The notes under the pieces: generated by a model
Told to the model about the DNA's origin: nothing
The model's database searches: none
Seen by the model: only the letters and a program-made list of their open reading frames with translations
In this document: positions 45,611 through 56,198 of the stretch, piece after piece
Layout of the letters: each line of letters opens with the position of its first letter
How positions within the stretch are numbered: the first letter of the stretch is position 1
Translations under genes and position numbers: made by a program
From: Podochytrium sp. JEL0797
Lineage: Eukaryota; Chytridiomycota; Chytridiomycetes; Chytridiales; Chytriomycetaceae
Direction: 5' to 3'
Assembly: GCA_027596195.1 (NCBI GenBank)
Contig: JADGJG010000012.1
Span: 43,320 to 107,319, forward strand
Length of the DNA stretch: 64,000 nt

Positions 45611-47531
45611 TCACGCCGTAAAAAAATCAAACAACTGCACACTCCCCATCACCTTCACCTCCTCCCCCTCCATCCCCCCCACCACAAACCTCACCCTCCC
45701 ATCATCCAAACTCCCATCCTTCCTCACATGTCGATACAAACACGAACTCCCAAACGGACACGTTCCTTCCCCCGCATTGTAATGCTTACACTCAATCAGG
45801 TTCATGCGTCGTTTGTATGCTTCGAGGGCAAGCTGTTTGGAAGTCGGAGAGGTCAGGAAGGTCGGGGACGGGATGATGATGTGTGTGATTTGGCGGCAGA
45901 TGGGGCAGGCTTTGGAGTTGTCCATGGATTCGTTTTGGCGCCATTGGCGGATGCATTCGAGGCAGACGCAGTGGTCGCATGCTGGGTGTCAATGAAAAAG
46001 AACTTGTCAGAAAAATCACCAAGCAACGAAAAGTCTCCCATTCTACTCAACTCAACAACCCAAACCGCGGATCCCGCTTCCTCAACACCCTCTCAAAACA
46101 AACCACACAATCCATCTCATTACTACGTCGCTCCGCAGCCGCTTCTTCCTCCACCGCGTCCGCAGGGTCCACGCGTCGTTGATCCGAGTTGGCGCATTCT
46201 TCGAGATGTTGGTCCCGCAGTTCCATGTTGCGCGGGTGCAAGCAGAATTTTCGGCAACGCGGGCATTTGAGGCCGTGTGTGTATCGGCATTTGTCTTCGA
46301 ATCGGCAGAGGCCTGAAGTTTTGGGAGGGGGGAGGGTTTGAGCAATGCGGGTTCGATGGAATAGGGGGTGGGGTGGTGGTGCAAAGGACATGGGACGCAA
46401 TCTGCAATCTCTCCCGCCGCACATGATACACACACACACACACACACGCCACACACACGTTCTCTCTCACCATTAAACGCAAACGGACACAACTCGTCAT
46501 TCTCGGCCGTTCGATGCACCCGCGTTTCCAACGGAACTTCACTACGAATCAACGGCGATCCCGAACTACTGAACCCAGCCGCCGTGCGTTTCGGGGACAA
46601 CAAGGCCGGAGGGGTGGTTCCCATGACCGCTTTTGCAACGAGAGAGTACGAAGGAACGCCGTTGGTGGGTTTCGTGGGGGATGTGGTGGAGGAGGAGTAA
46701 GGTGTGTTGGTTGAGGGTTCGGGTGTTTTCGGGGACAGGAGGGTTGGTGGCGGGGCGGGGCGGTCGTAGACGTCGAATTCGTCGAAGGAGAGGGAGGTTG
46801 TGAATTCTGGGAAGGGGTTTGACGACGAGGTCTGTTGGGTGTGGTTGGATGGATATGGAGCAGGGAATCAGTATGTCGAATCGGGCTTATTGGGACGACA
46901 CGGGGTTCAGGCAGCGATTGCAATGGGATGCCGAGATCGAGACCAATCAACACGATCCGCCGAGGCCATAGTATCGGAGCAATTCGAAACAGTTTATGAT
47001 TGGGATAGGCAAGTCTCACCGCGGGCATCGGGAGCACATCCTCTGGATCGTAGTCTTGTGGCCACTGGCGCGAGGCCTCAAAGTCAGCCTGGAGGGGAGG
47101 AAGAGTCGGGTCGAAGGCGTCGTAGAGATCGGTTGTGGTGGGAAGAAGCAGCGGAACAACGGGCGGCGGAACAGCGGGGCGAGAAGGGGGAGCCACAAAG
47201 GCTCTCGGCGGCGGCCGCGCGGAAGTCAAAGGATGTGTCTGGGCGCAAGCGGCGCCGAATCGACAAGTGCCCTGGAGAAAGACTAGGGAGTTGTTTAGCG
47301 AGAGATCTGCTAGGCGATGCTAGGTGCTGACTAGAGATCTGCTAGGCAGTGCTAGGCATTGCTAGGCAAAACGTAGCCATGCCTGGCTAGAGTGTGCAAC
47401 CAAGGCCAAGAGCACTCACACTTGCACACTTCGCGCTCGCTCGCCGGCGCATGCGAGAACGGACACGTTGATCCGTTGCGGCACTGGCCGCGCTGGAAAA
47501 AGACGCAGTATGGCCGCTTTTCGCTGCTCAT
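45611..47531 (-). CDS. MKRN: makorin-type CCCH/RING E3 ubiquitin ligase
   Basis: Makorins are RNA-binding RING ligases. Finger 1 is CVFFQRGQCRNGSTCPFSH. Splicing across the repeat-filled intron 47291-47418 joins VCK to FFLQGTCRFGAACAQTHP, finger 2. A Pro-rich stretch follows. LCPFAFNG lies before an intron; then LCRFEDKCRYTHGLKCPRC with FCLHP forms the makorin-type Cys-His region. The RING is CVVCFERVLRKRDPRFGLL, then CDHCVCLECIRQW and CPICR. A last CCCH finger, CKHYNAGEGTCPFGSSC with LYRH, precedes the end QLFDFFTA-stop. The order CCCH-CCCH-CCCH/Makorin-RING-CCCH is diagnostic. Introns near 46370-46460 contain a CA/CACACG microsatellite. Confidence 0.9.
47303..47396. repeat. GCTAGGC repeats filling makorin intron 1
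   Basis: GCTAGG occurs at 47308, 47318, 47341, 47351 and 47361, with a 10-bp period in the last three and a GCCTGGCTAG end. AGATCTGCTAGGC itself appears twice. The repeat occupies nearly the whole intron and creates many internal TAG acceptor-like sites on the coding strand (CCTAG). Confidence 0.85.
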
Positions 47532-47607
47532 GCAAAGAATGATTTTTTTGTTTTGCCCAATCAAGAATGAAGAATCGAAACTTCTCCTTCACCAAAACAT
47601 TTATTAA

Positions 47608-48618
47608 TTATTGGTCCCACCGACTCCGCTTCTTTCCCTTCTCATTCGATGTTCCCTTCGCAACCGCCTCCTCCTGCGCCTTCAATGCCGCACTCGGCGG
47701 CGCAAACGCAATCCCACCAACAATCGCCGTTGCCCCAGTCAGTGGATGCGTGTTGTAACTAAACGGAGGCCTCTCAGCCACAACCTTCTGCGCCTTGGCT
47801 ATCAAAAAACAAACACAATCAGCACCTAAAATAAACAAGAATCGCGTCGTCCCACAAAACAAACACCCACCAATCTCATCATAATACATCCCCACAGGAA
47901 ACCCGTTCGGATCCAACACCGCCTTCTCCAAATTCGTTCCATGCTCTTCGATCCCCAAAAACGAAATCAGTTTCGACATGATGGCCGGGTTCCCAAATGC
48001 ACGCGTTTGTTCGAGTTGCGCGTTGAACCGTCGGCCGGATGTGTGTCGCAGGTGAGTCCATTTTTCAATCTTGGCCTTTTTGTTGGAGCGATGGAATGTC
48101 GGATTAGAGGGGGTTCGCATGATGGAAGTCTCGTGGGAGGAGGGAAGCTCACTTGCAACTGCGCATCGCACTGACTCGATGGTTCTGCGGGAATCTTGGA
48201 CCGTAACCAAGCCCGTGGTGATGAGGATGTATCTGGGGTCTCTTCAGAGTCTGCCGGCTGACTGTTCGAGCCATCTTCACCTCCGGCCGATGCTGCAAAA
48301 CTGGGCCGTGCGAACTCTTCGACAGATTTCACGGCGTCCCGTAGCTTTGGCGTTCCAATTGCATTCGAGTGGACGATTGGGGATGGGTGTGCGGATCGAG
48401 TCGGTTTGATGACGTTGAGGAGCGAGGAGGACGAGGCTTTCGGTGTATCTGCGTTTATGAAAGGCTCAGGGGGTGCCTCCATTCGCCCTTGCGTACAATG
48501 ACTGGTTACCTGGTTTGCTACTAGTAGATGCTGGAGTCGTGATGGGTTGGGGCGTCACGCGAGGTGGGGTTTCGTCTTCGCCTTCCGAATCGCTCGATCC
48601 GTATTCGGTGAAATTCAT
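47608..48618 (-). CDS. SAP30BP: SAP30-binding protein (HCNGP family)
   Basis: HCNGP/SAP30BP proteins act in transcriptional corepression and, in animals, in splicing of short introns. Exon 1: MNFTEYGSSDSEGEDETPPR, acidic. An intron (GTAACC...ACGCAG) is followed by a disordered exon. The HCNGP domain is RFNAQLEQTRAFGNPAIMSK with LISFLGIEEHGTNLEKAVLD, then MYYDEIAKAQKVV after a short intron (human NPSIYEKLIQFCSIDELGTN, YYEALAKAQK). The end KKRSRWDQ-stop is basic as in the family. A role in handling this genome's short introns is an attractive but untested inference. Confidence 0.88.
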
Positions 48619-48894
48619 TATTTTTTCTTCTTCCTGCTTTGTCCCTGCGGGCTTCCCTGCGACTTGCCCTCACTCGACAAGAGACCTGGTCGCGTTTCTT
48701 AATTCCATTGGCGATCTGCAGGGTGTATTGGAGGTGGTGGAGGTTTCTTGTTTCTCGGTCTATCGACGCCGATGGACGCTTTAGGAGTATGACGGACAAA
48801 GTGCAAAAAAGTGCGAACGAATGCCGAGAATCTCTTCGATTGGCTCAATACACGCAAACGCGTATAAATACCCGGAAAATATTAAAGATTTTTG

Positions 48895-49253
48895 CGATAA
48901 CTTGCCTGGACCCGCTCACGCCCTTGAACCCGAACGCGTGGCCCTTTGTCGAATCCGTCCGAGACTACTTACACTATCATCAAAAAAAACCCATGAGTAA
49001 TGAAATCCTCCCCAAAAACGCGTCTTCCACAACCACTCGCACCCACACCTATTCCACACACCCAGACGTCAGCACACTCGCGACCTGCGTCGAAAACGAC
49101 GAATACCAAACCGTCGAAGCATTCGTGAAAGGGACGCGTCCCCAAGATTTTCCACAACTGCAAAAATCTACAACAAAGAGCCCGGGCACTGAAAAGTGGT
49201 TCAAGGAGCGGATTCGGACATTGAAAAAATATTTTTTGATACAAAAATCGTAA
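48895..49253 (+). pseudogene. partial GCN5 copy (bromodomain exons with intron)
   Basis: The sequence encodes NPNAWPFVESV, DVSTLATCVENDEYQTVEAF and KWFKERIRTLKK, as in GCN5. It also keeps a diverged version of the intron between the last two exons (shared TTCCACAACCACT and CCCAGACGTCAGCACACTCG). It lacks the rest of the gene and carries frame-breaking indels after EAFVKG. Orientation is opposite to GCN5. Intron retention points to DNA duplication and excludes a processed (reverse-transcribed) copy. Confidence 0.88.
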
Positions 49254-49514
49254 TCGCGAGAAAAAAGGAAGGTTTTTTTCATTTTGCAAAAATTATGGAC
49301 TGGGAGAGGGTCGATGGAAGACTGCCTCACACGTTATCATACGAAGAAACCGAGAAATGGCAAGAGCCACACTTCGGCACAGAGTCAACCAACCAACCCG
49401 ATGCTTGACCTTTTTTGACAAGTGTTCGTATTGCTTGCAATGATGAAAGCTTTTAGGACACGCCAAAGGATACCTGTGACCCTGAGAAATGTTGCATGGA
49501 AGAGACTCAATATG

Positions 49515-49670
49515 GACCCTTCTCCCCGTCCAACTTGATTCGATTTTCTCCGTCCCATATTCGACAGGGGGAAGGGTTGGTTCCTGTTGGTTCATGTCTG
49601 CGATGGGCAGTGCTGACGGAGAAATCCAACGCGGAAACGAGTCTCTTGCGCCGCGTTCTGCCAACCTCAT
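49515..49670 (+). pseudogene. fragment of the GRF-calpain gene, catalytic Cys region
   Basis: Matches the minus strand of the calpain gene at about 29810-29935. Shared blocks include TTTTCTCC, AAGGGTTGG, TGTTGGTTCAT, TCTGCG and GCGGAGAA or ACGGAGAA, then CGCGT-x-x-TGCC. In the calpain frame the remnant RVLP and SPSHIRQG are still visible, but the catalytic GDCWF is destroyed by indels. It lies 260 bp after the GCN5 fragment. Confidence 0.65.
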
Positions 49671-49844
49671 ATCATACTTTGTCGTGTGACTCTTTATTGA
49701 CAGAAAACCCCTTCACTCAACTCTCGCGTTACATGGAGTACGAATGAGAGTTGCAGACGCTTTTATTTGAGTTTCAATAGGCTGGTAACCGTCTGCGAGA
49801 TGTCGTTGGCGCGGTGTGTGCGGGGTTAAAATATATATGGGGGT

Positions 49845-49990
49845 TTGCCGAGGGAGTTGGAGGTGTTGAACAAGTTGAGGTGTTTGGTGCTGAGTTTTAA
49901 TGAGGGATTGGTGGGGAATGTTCCAAAGGAGTTTGTAGGGTTGAGAGCGTTGGAGTATTTTTACGCGCAGGGAACGGGAGTTGGGAGGGG
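49845..49990 (+). pseudogene. leucine-rich repeat gene fragment
   Basis: The frame LPRELEVLNKLRCLVLSFNE with VGNVPKEFVGLRALEYFYA shows two LRR units of the plant/fungal type (LxxLxxLxLSxNxLxGxVPxE). There is no ATG (the frame opens at TTG), and it ends quickly. No parent LRR gene is in this window. Confidence 0.6.
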
Positions 49991-50694
49991 TGTGTGGATA
50001 TGGTGTAATAGTTATAAAAAATGTTATCACTCACTTTTTGGAAAGGGTGAGTCTCTGAAACCTTAATTCCGCGGGACGGACGGGACGGATCCAGAAGAAT
50101 TTTATTTTATTTGATTCCGGACAGCTACGGGCGAGAAGGGTCCCCAGCCTCACCCAACCACGGAAGAGAAAAACCGACAACAGTATCAGGTATATCGCCT
50201 AGGCCTATGATCATTCTGGTGATGAGAGTCTTGGCCATCGACGCTTTGGCGAACGCTGGGTCGTGGCAGCTGAGGGGTTCGTTGGCTTTCTTCCTGAAAT
50301 TTTCCTTCATCGGGGTGTGTTTCAGACTGAAGCTTGGGGGACGCGAGGCAGATGCTGGGCCGACGCCGTTTTATCAATGGCTCAATCCCACTTTTCATTC
50401 CCCTGCAACTAAAGGAACATTTTGGGAACGGAAATAAAAGGAGGGTTACTTTTCCCGTCTTTGCAATCTACTGCACTTTGCGATTATGGCAATCATATGC
50501 TGGTCAAGCGTGGGGCACGCCTCTTTTACGCGATCTACTTTTGTGAACGTTGCAAGTCTCATCGTTTCCGAAACTCCCAAAACCAAAAATAATAAACGCT
50601 CGTTTTCTTTTTTCCTCTTCATCAAAATAAAAAGGGTGGGTGCACTGCCCGACCGGGCCCTAATTTTTGTCACACAACCCAAGTAAAAAAAAGT

Positions 50695-51587
50695 TCACAT
50701 TTGTCTGTTCACAGTGAGAAAAGCTTGTGGTGGTGGTGGTGGCGCTTCTGATGTTATTGGTGGTGGTGCATCGCCCCCACCCCCGCCTCTCTTTTGTAGG
50801 TCCGCATCCGCCTCATCCGTATCATCATCCCATGCATCATTGTCTGACGCGTCGTCGTCTCTCTGTGCAAGACCCCCACTTTCATCTCTCTTGTTCTTTT
50901 TCATTGCCGTGGCTCCTCCGTGAGGTGGGATGGGTGCATTCAAAGCGTCTCTCTTGTTCTTGTGCATTGTCATGAACCCTGCTTTTATTGCTTGGTTGGG
51001 AACTCTGACTTGATTATTGGAAATGGTATCGTCTCTCTTGCCCTTTTTCATTGCCGTGGCTCCTCCGTGAGGTGGGATGGGTGCATTCAAAGCGTCTCTC
51101 TTGTTCTTGTGCATGGTCATGAACCCTGCTTTTATTGCTTGGTTGGGAACTCTGACTTGACTATTGGAAATGGTATCGTCTCTCTTGCCCTTTTTCATTA
51201 CAGTGGATCCTCCGTGAGCAGTGTTACTTCCGGGGTTCAAGAGGATCGGCGGTGTATTGGAGAGACTGAAGTCTCTTGATTCTGTAGGGTTTCTCTTGTT
51301 CTTGAGCATTTTTAAGAATCCTGCAGCGATAGGACGCCTTGCGGGGGCCGACAAGGGGGAGTCATTTGAGAGACTGATGAGGTCTCTCTCGTTGATGTTG
51401 TGACTGGGTGGACTGGGTGGCTGCTGGTACACGCGTGGAATGGCGGCCGCGTTGACTCCCGGCATTGGCTGTAATGGGGGGTGTTGAAATCAGTAAAGCG
51501 TTGAAAATGGAGGCAAGAGTAAATCGCGATTACAATCGTTGTCAAGAGGGTGAGCCCCAAGGACGCGACAAGAATCGAAAGCTTCAT
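50695..51587 (-). CDS. secreted Kex2-type repeat peptide precursor 1
   Basis: Exon 1 encodes MKLSILVASLGLTLLTTI, a clean signal peptide. An intron with donor GTAATCGCGAT and acceptor ATTACAG leads in frame to PMPGVNAAAIPR. The rest is disordered and studded with Lys-Arg sites: FLKMLKNKR, TVMKKGKR, GFMTMHKNKR (twice), ATAMKKGKR, ATAMKKNKR, DADLQKR. Cleavage at KR, as by Kex2, would free two alternating peptide types. One ends AGFMTMHKN and the other ends GGATAMKKG. The tail is acidic, then Pro-rich, ending VNRQM-stop. Two further genes in the window share signal exon, intron site, core motif and tail. It resembles fungal pheromone or KEP precursors in layout, not in sequence. Function unproven. 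Confidence 0.82.
50902..51200 (-). repeat. 147-bp in-frame tandem repeat in precursor 1
   Basis: Unit boundaries at 50902, 51049 and 51196 give two nearly identical 49-residue units and the start of a third. Each unit encodes the GGATAMKKGKR site and the AGFMTMHKNKR site. Only about four bases differ between the two full units, so the duplication is recent or homogenised. Confidence 0.92.
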
Positions 51588-51655
51588 TTTTTGGGCCGAC
51601 GTGTGTTTGTGGGGTGGTTTTTGGCCAGATTTTTATGAAGCGACTGCACAATGGG

Positions 51656-51695
51656 ACATTGGGCGAACCTCCAATCGCGTTTGAAGGCTTATTGT
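51656..51695 (-). promoter_or_regulatory. element shared upstream of the peptide precursor genes
   Basis: CCAATCGCGTTTGAAGGCTT (51671-51690) then ATTGTT recurs as CCAATCGCGTTGGAAGGCTT at 62051-62070 before precursor 3. A looser form (CCAACCCCGTT...GGCTTCATTG) lies at 52781-52815 before precursor 2. GGGACATTG directly precedes it at precursors 1 and 2. Positions are 84-158 bp before the start codons, so a promoter or transcription start element is likely. Confidence 0.5.
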
Positions 51696-52063
51696 TATTG
51701 TTTGCGTGTTGCTGATGCAATTCTGATTGGTTGTTGCGTTTAAAATGACGAAAACAGGTGACTACTTGCACGACAATAAATCAAGATTTACCGAGTACAT
51801 TTAATGTCCGCGTAAGGATTCGATGCTGATTATTTTTTTTTCCAGTAAACAGGAGATAACGATGTAGCGCGCACATTCCGTCACTGTGAGTGAAAAGGTC
51901 GCGAGTTGGCGTTAATTGTATGCGCTTTTCATGTATTTAAGCGTAGGCGAAGAAACAAAAGGGTATGTGGATGTGGTGATGGGCGTGTTGCCGATTTGAA
52001 ACACAAACAAATCGGTATTTTTATCCCAAGAGTAAGTAGAAATAAAACCACGTCCTCTATTTT

Positions 52064-52623
52064 TCACATTTGTCTGTTTGCATCAATTGACGCTTGTGGT
52101 ATATAAATTTTTCTCTTCTGCAGGTCCGCATATTTGTCCCACGCATCATCGTCCGACGCGTCGTTGTCTCTCTTTGGAGGCTTTGATGATGATGCTGGTG
52201 GGTGCTCAACCTCCCTCTTATTCTTCAACATTTTTTTGGATCCTGCTCCAGCAACGTTGCTAACGGCGACCAAGTGGATCGGTACATTGAAAGGGTCTCT
52301 CTTGCTCTTGTGCATGATCATGAATCCTGCTCCGACTGTGGGGACTTTTGCTTTAGAGACTTCCTCGGGAGGATTTACGGATCTTTCCATGCCGGTGGCA
52401 GGCGAGGCGGGAGACACGGCTTGTGGCGCGGTGTTTTCCACGGGATGGTTGAATCGACTGGGTGGCTGTTGATATGCGCGTGGAATGGCGGCGGCGTTGA
52501 CTCCAAGCATTGGCTGTCATTGAAATAATTAGTACCGTTCTTGCAGAAAGGGAAATAGATCGCGATTACAATCATTGCCAAGAGGGGAAGCCCGAAGAAG
52601 GCGAGAATAATCGAACGCTTCAT
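52064..52623 (-). CDS. secreted Kex2-type repeat peptide precursor 2
   Basis: Signal exon MKRSIILAFFGLPLLAMI, the same intron donor GTAATCGCGAT, acceptor AATGACAG, then PMLGVNAAAIPRAYQQPPS. Dibasic sites follow AGFMIMHKSKR, GSKKMLKNKR, SSKPPKR and YADLQKR. The acidic segment DNDASDDDAWDKYADLQ parallels precursor 1 (DDDASDNDAWDDD...ADLQ), and both end NRQM-stop. There is no long tandem repeat here. The separation of about 480 bp from precursor 1 on the same strand suggests tandem duplication. Confidence 0.82.
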
Positions 52624-53349
52624 TTTTTGAGGAGGGGGTTCGTGTGTTTGTGGGCTGTTTTTTTTTCTGGGGGGGTGTGGTGATCCTGACTATTTTGTAG
52701 CCTTCGATCATTGTCTGTTTTCGGAGAACAAAGGGGTTGGTTCCTTATTGTTTATGGGTGAACAAAGGGACATTGTGCCACCAACCCCGTTCAATTAGAG
52801 GTAGGCTTCATTGCTTTTATGTGAAAGGGTGGAAAATCAATAAACAGAGGAGGAGTGATAGCCGTCTCAGATGCTCGGCCTTCCCTCTTCTGTTTCAACA
52901 CCAACCGTATTTAGTATAAACTAAAGTCTTTATTGTCTTTTAATTTAACTTTTCCCGCTGAGAATCAACGAGATTTACGGGTTTCTCAGGCTTTCTTGTT
53001 CCGAGAGAGAATTGCCCGCAGCGCAATCCATTGTACAGACGATGCTCATCTCTGTAAAGTTTGAAGAGGGGAAAATTGGTAAGAATCTCAATCGAGGGAA
53101 AACATTCGATGGGTTGGTTGGTTTAGGGGCAAGGCGGGAATCAAGGAAATAGTGGAGATGCGGTGCTCATCTTCCGCACAAACTGGAATGACTTGGGTGA
53201 CCGCTTCCGTGGCATTCAACAGAAACGCCATTGGGGGGGAAACTTGTGACTAGAACACACGCGTGGCGGTGCGTCCCGCGTTAAATCGGACTGTTCCGCG
53301 CACACAATCGAAAACTATCGGACCAAAGAATCGCGTTACTTGATTTATT
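52624..53349. other. upstream region of precursor 2 and unassigned DNA
   Basis: The first 200 bp hold the promoter of precursor 2, including G-rich and T-rich tracts. From about 52830 to 53349 I see no gene, repeat or relic I can name. Confidence 0.5.
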
Positions 53350-54395
53350 TTAAATCACGTCTTGAATCGATTCAAAATACTTCTTGTCCATTTGCTCCCC
53401 CATCTCTGCTTTTGTCAGCCATGCATGTTCAGACAACTTGGAATTGAGCTCCACTTGTCCAGATAGAATTAATTGCTTCATGATGAAAGTCTGGTGTTTA
53501 TAAAAAAAAAAAGGGGGGGGGGGCGGGGGTTTCATGAGAAGTTCGATCTCGAAAGAAGAAAAAGCAATACAGCCAAATACCTTGTCTGCTTCGCTCTTGG
53601 CCACATGTCCAATGGGAATCTTTCCAACCATCCATGTTTCCATTTTGGTTCCGCAGTTTTCTTCGACGGTGCGTTTGGCGGCCTGGTGACGAGTCGAGGG
53701 ATTAGTGCCATTTGATTTCATTGATTTCTGATTGGTGATGTGATCGAGAGGTGGGTTGACAGCGGATTGTGGTGGTTTCGAGACTGATAATTCGTTCAAA
53801 AGTCATCCATCGAAGCCGCATTCGCGCAAATAATCACACGCATAGGAACATCCGAATATAATGATGCGACGGTTTCCAATTCCGAGGCAATTTCGCAGGA
53901 TTCGAGTTCGGGGCCAGCAGGACAGGGTCAGGGACGGACGGCAAAAGAGCAAATCACCTCGTGCAGCAGCTCGCCGCTCTTGATAGCCCCAAACGATCCA
54001 GGCAACACCCACTTTCCATCTTTGTTATCCTTCACGACCAAATACAGCGAGTCAGCCAGTTTGCGGTCGAGGCTCTTGAGATCCGCATCCTTCTTGTCGA
54101 GGCGGGCGACGGTTTCGTTGATCTGGGCGACCGCGGCCAGAAACTCGTCGTCGACTTGGTTGCTGGTGATGCTCGGCGACTGCGGCGACGAGAAGGGCGT
54201 GTCGTGTTGGTGCAGCTGCAGCCATTTGCGCTGAAGCATGGACCCCTTTTTGAAGAAGTGGTCGTGCGCAAACGCCTTCGTGTTGGACGCCTTGAGCGCG
54301 AGAGTGTCGCGGTACTGGAGGTAAGAGGTCTCGAAGGCGGAGAGTGGGCGAAGCGTGGTTGGGTTGCGCGTGAGGAGAACGGCAACAGAGACCAT
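53350..54395 (-). CDS. MRPL46: mitochondrial large ribosomal subunit protein mL46 (MRPL46)
   Basis: Nudix-fold mitoribosomal protein. Start MVSVAVLLTRNPTTLRPL, with a mitochondrial-type N-terminus, then helices (FAHDHFFKKGSMLQRKW) and the family block DSLYLVVKDNKDGKWVLPGS. An unusually long intron (about 53680-53935) joins ELLHE to AAKRTVEENCGTKMETWMVG and KIPIGHV. The next intron, full of C and T homopolymers, joins SEADK to TFIMKQLILSGQVE, then HAWLTKAEMGEQMDKKYFES, ending IQDVI-stop. These match human MRPL46 (VVKDKKGGKW, GNAPIG, HVWVTKDEL). The Nudix hydrolase motif is degenerate as expected. It is divergent from bystin, 65 bp apart. Confidence 0.9.
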
Positions 54396-54460
54396 TTTTG
54401 ACGTGCCAATTTTTTTTTTTTTTTTGCTTCGACCTGTCAAACACAACACCAAAACACCAA

Positions 54461-55916
54461 ATGGGCAAGGCAACCAAGAAGAAGCAGGCGGCACCGCCCC
54501 GACACAACCCGCTCCACGTGGACCTCATCAACGACTCGCCGTACACTCACTCGCTGGCTGCCTCTACTGGTCTCGAAGTGCCGCGTAAGGCAGCGAAACC
54601 CGCTGAGCCGAGAGACGACTCGTTTGCGCCAAAGGACGATGTGGTTGTCGATGCGAAAACATCGCAGAAGATCATGCGCCTCGCTAAGGCACAGCAGTTG
54701 GACGAGCGCGAAGAGGAAGATCGCGAGGCCATTTCGCAGAAGAAGAAGATGCCCGTCTCCAAGGCCGCATTCAAGTTTGGCAATAAGAAGGCGAGCAACG
54801 ACTCGGATGATGAGGACGAAAACCTCGACGATCCCGACTTTGACACGGATGCCGCGTACGAGGCGAATCTCAACATTGACGAGGCGGATGCAGAACTGAT
54901 CGACAAGTTCATGGCCAAGGAGCCGCGGAAGCAACTGAACCTCGCCGATTTGATCATGGAGAAGCTCAGCGAGGCCGCCAACAAACCCGCCGCCCCACTC
55001 GACCCCGCCAAGGAGAAGGAACGCCTCGACAACCAGTACAAGGACTCGTCTGACCTCGACCCAAAAATCATCGAAGTCTACTCCAAAGTCGGAGTCATCA
55101 TGTCGCGGTACCGTTCGGGAAAGCTGCCCAAGGCCTTCAAGATCATTCCGAGTCTTCCCAACTGGGAGCAAGTCTTGTACCTCACGAACCCGTCCGGATG
55201 GACCCCGCACGCAACGTACCAGGCCACCCGTATCTTTGTGTCCAACTTGCAATCGCGTATGGCCCAGCGTTTCTTCAATTTGTTCCTCCTCGACCGCGTC
55301 AGAGACGATATTGCTGAGACCAAGAAGCTCAATTACCACCACTACCTTGCCTTGAAAAAGTCTCTGTATAAGCCAGCTGCCTTCTTCAAGGGTCTGTTGC
55401 TCCCGCTCTGCGAGGTATTGTCCCCTTTTTTGCTTTCCATCCCCCTTTCCGCAACCAACTCACCCCTCCAATTAGTCCGGCTCCTGCACCCTCCGCGAAG
55501 CCGCCATCATCGGCTCCGTCATCACCAAAGTCTCTATCCCGATCCTCGACTCGGCCGCCGCGATCCTCAAAATCGCCGAAATGGAATACTCTGGCCCAAA
55601 CAGTCTCTTCATCCGTATCCTCCTGGACAAAAAATACGCGCTGCCCTACAAGGTCCTTGACGGCCTCGTGTTCCATTTCCTGCGGTTCAAGAGCGACCAC
55701 CAGGACAAGCTTGTTGAACTGCCCGTGTTGTGGCATCAGAGTTTGCTCGTGTTTGCTCAGAGGTACAAGGGGGAGCTTGTGCCGGAGCAGAAGGAGGCGT
55801 TGTTGGATTTGATCAAGTACCGTTCGCATCCGTTGATTACGCCCGAGATTAGGAGGGAGATTGTGAATTCCAAATGTAGGGGGGAGATGTTGGATTTGGA
55901 TATGATGGAGGCTTGA
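54461..55916 (+). CDS. BYSL: bystin/Enp1, 40S ribosome biogenesis factor
   Basis: Needed for 18S rRNA maturation and export of pre-40S particles. The N-terminal part is Lys-rich then acidic ([15 protein letters not shown]). The bystin domain runs [80 protein letters not shown]. After one intron of about 65 bp come [57 protein letters not shown] and a C-terminus ending DMMEA-stop. Length, about 460 residues, fits the family. Only one intron, in contrast to most neighbours. Confidence 0.97.
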
Positions 55917-56198
55917 GTTTTCGCCTGTTTTATTTCGCCCTTTGCGAAATAAGGAATTGAATAAACTTTATCAGAAATTTAACCTGCACTTTCTAATTCC
56001 AGAACCAAATATGGTGCTCAACTGAGTCAACGGACTCGAGTTTCATTTCCTGTGGTTCATTCAATGTGAAATGCGTCCGTCAGAGACGAAATCCTCGGCA
56101 TCCGCATGCTCACGGCATGGCTATCAACTGCATTCGCCGCTGGGTTCATTGGATGCTTTTTTTACAAATTTCAATTGCTTTTCTTTGTAGGTCAGACT

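Larger units (their letters stand above)
48619..50694. other. gene graveyard
   Basis: About 2 kb with no intact gene but at least three recognisable gene fragments (separate entries). From 50000 to 50690 I see no gene; a minus-strand coding-like stretch (FAKASMAKTLITRMIIGLGD) at 50125-50310 has no start or splice context. Confidence 0.65.

Noticed and set aside
55980..56190. Possible bystin fragment after the bystin gene (CGTCAGAGACGA and TTCATTTCCTG blocks)
   Set aside because: Only two short blocks, not collinear with the parent gene; likely chance.
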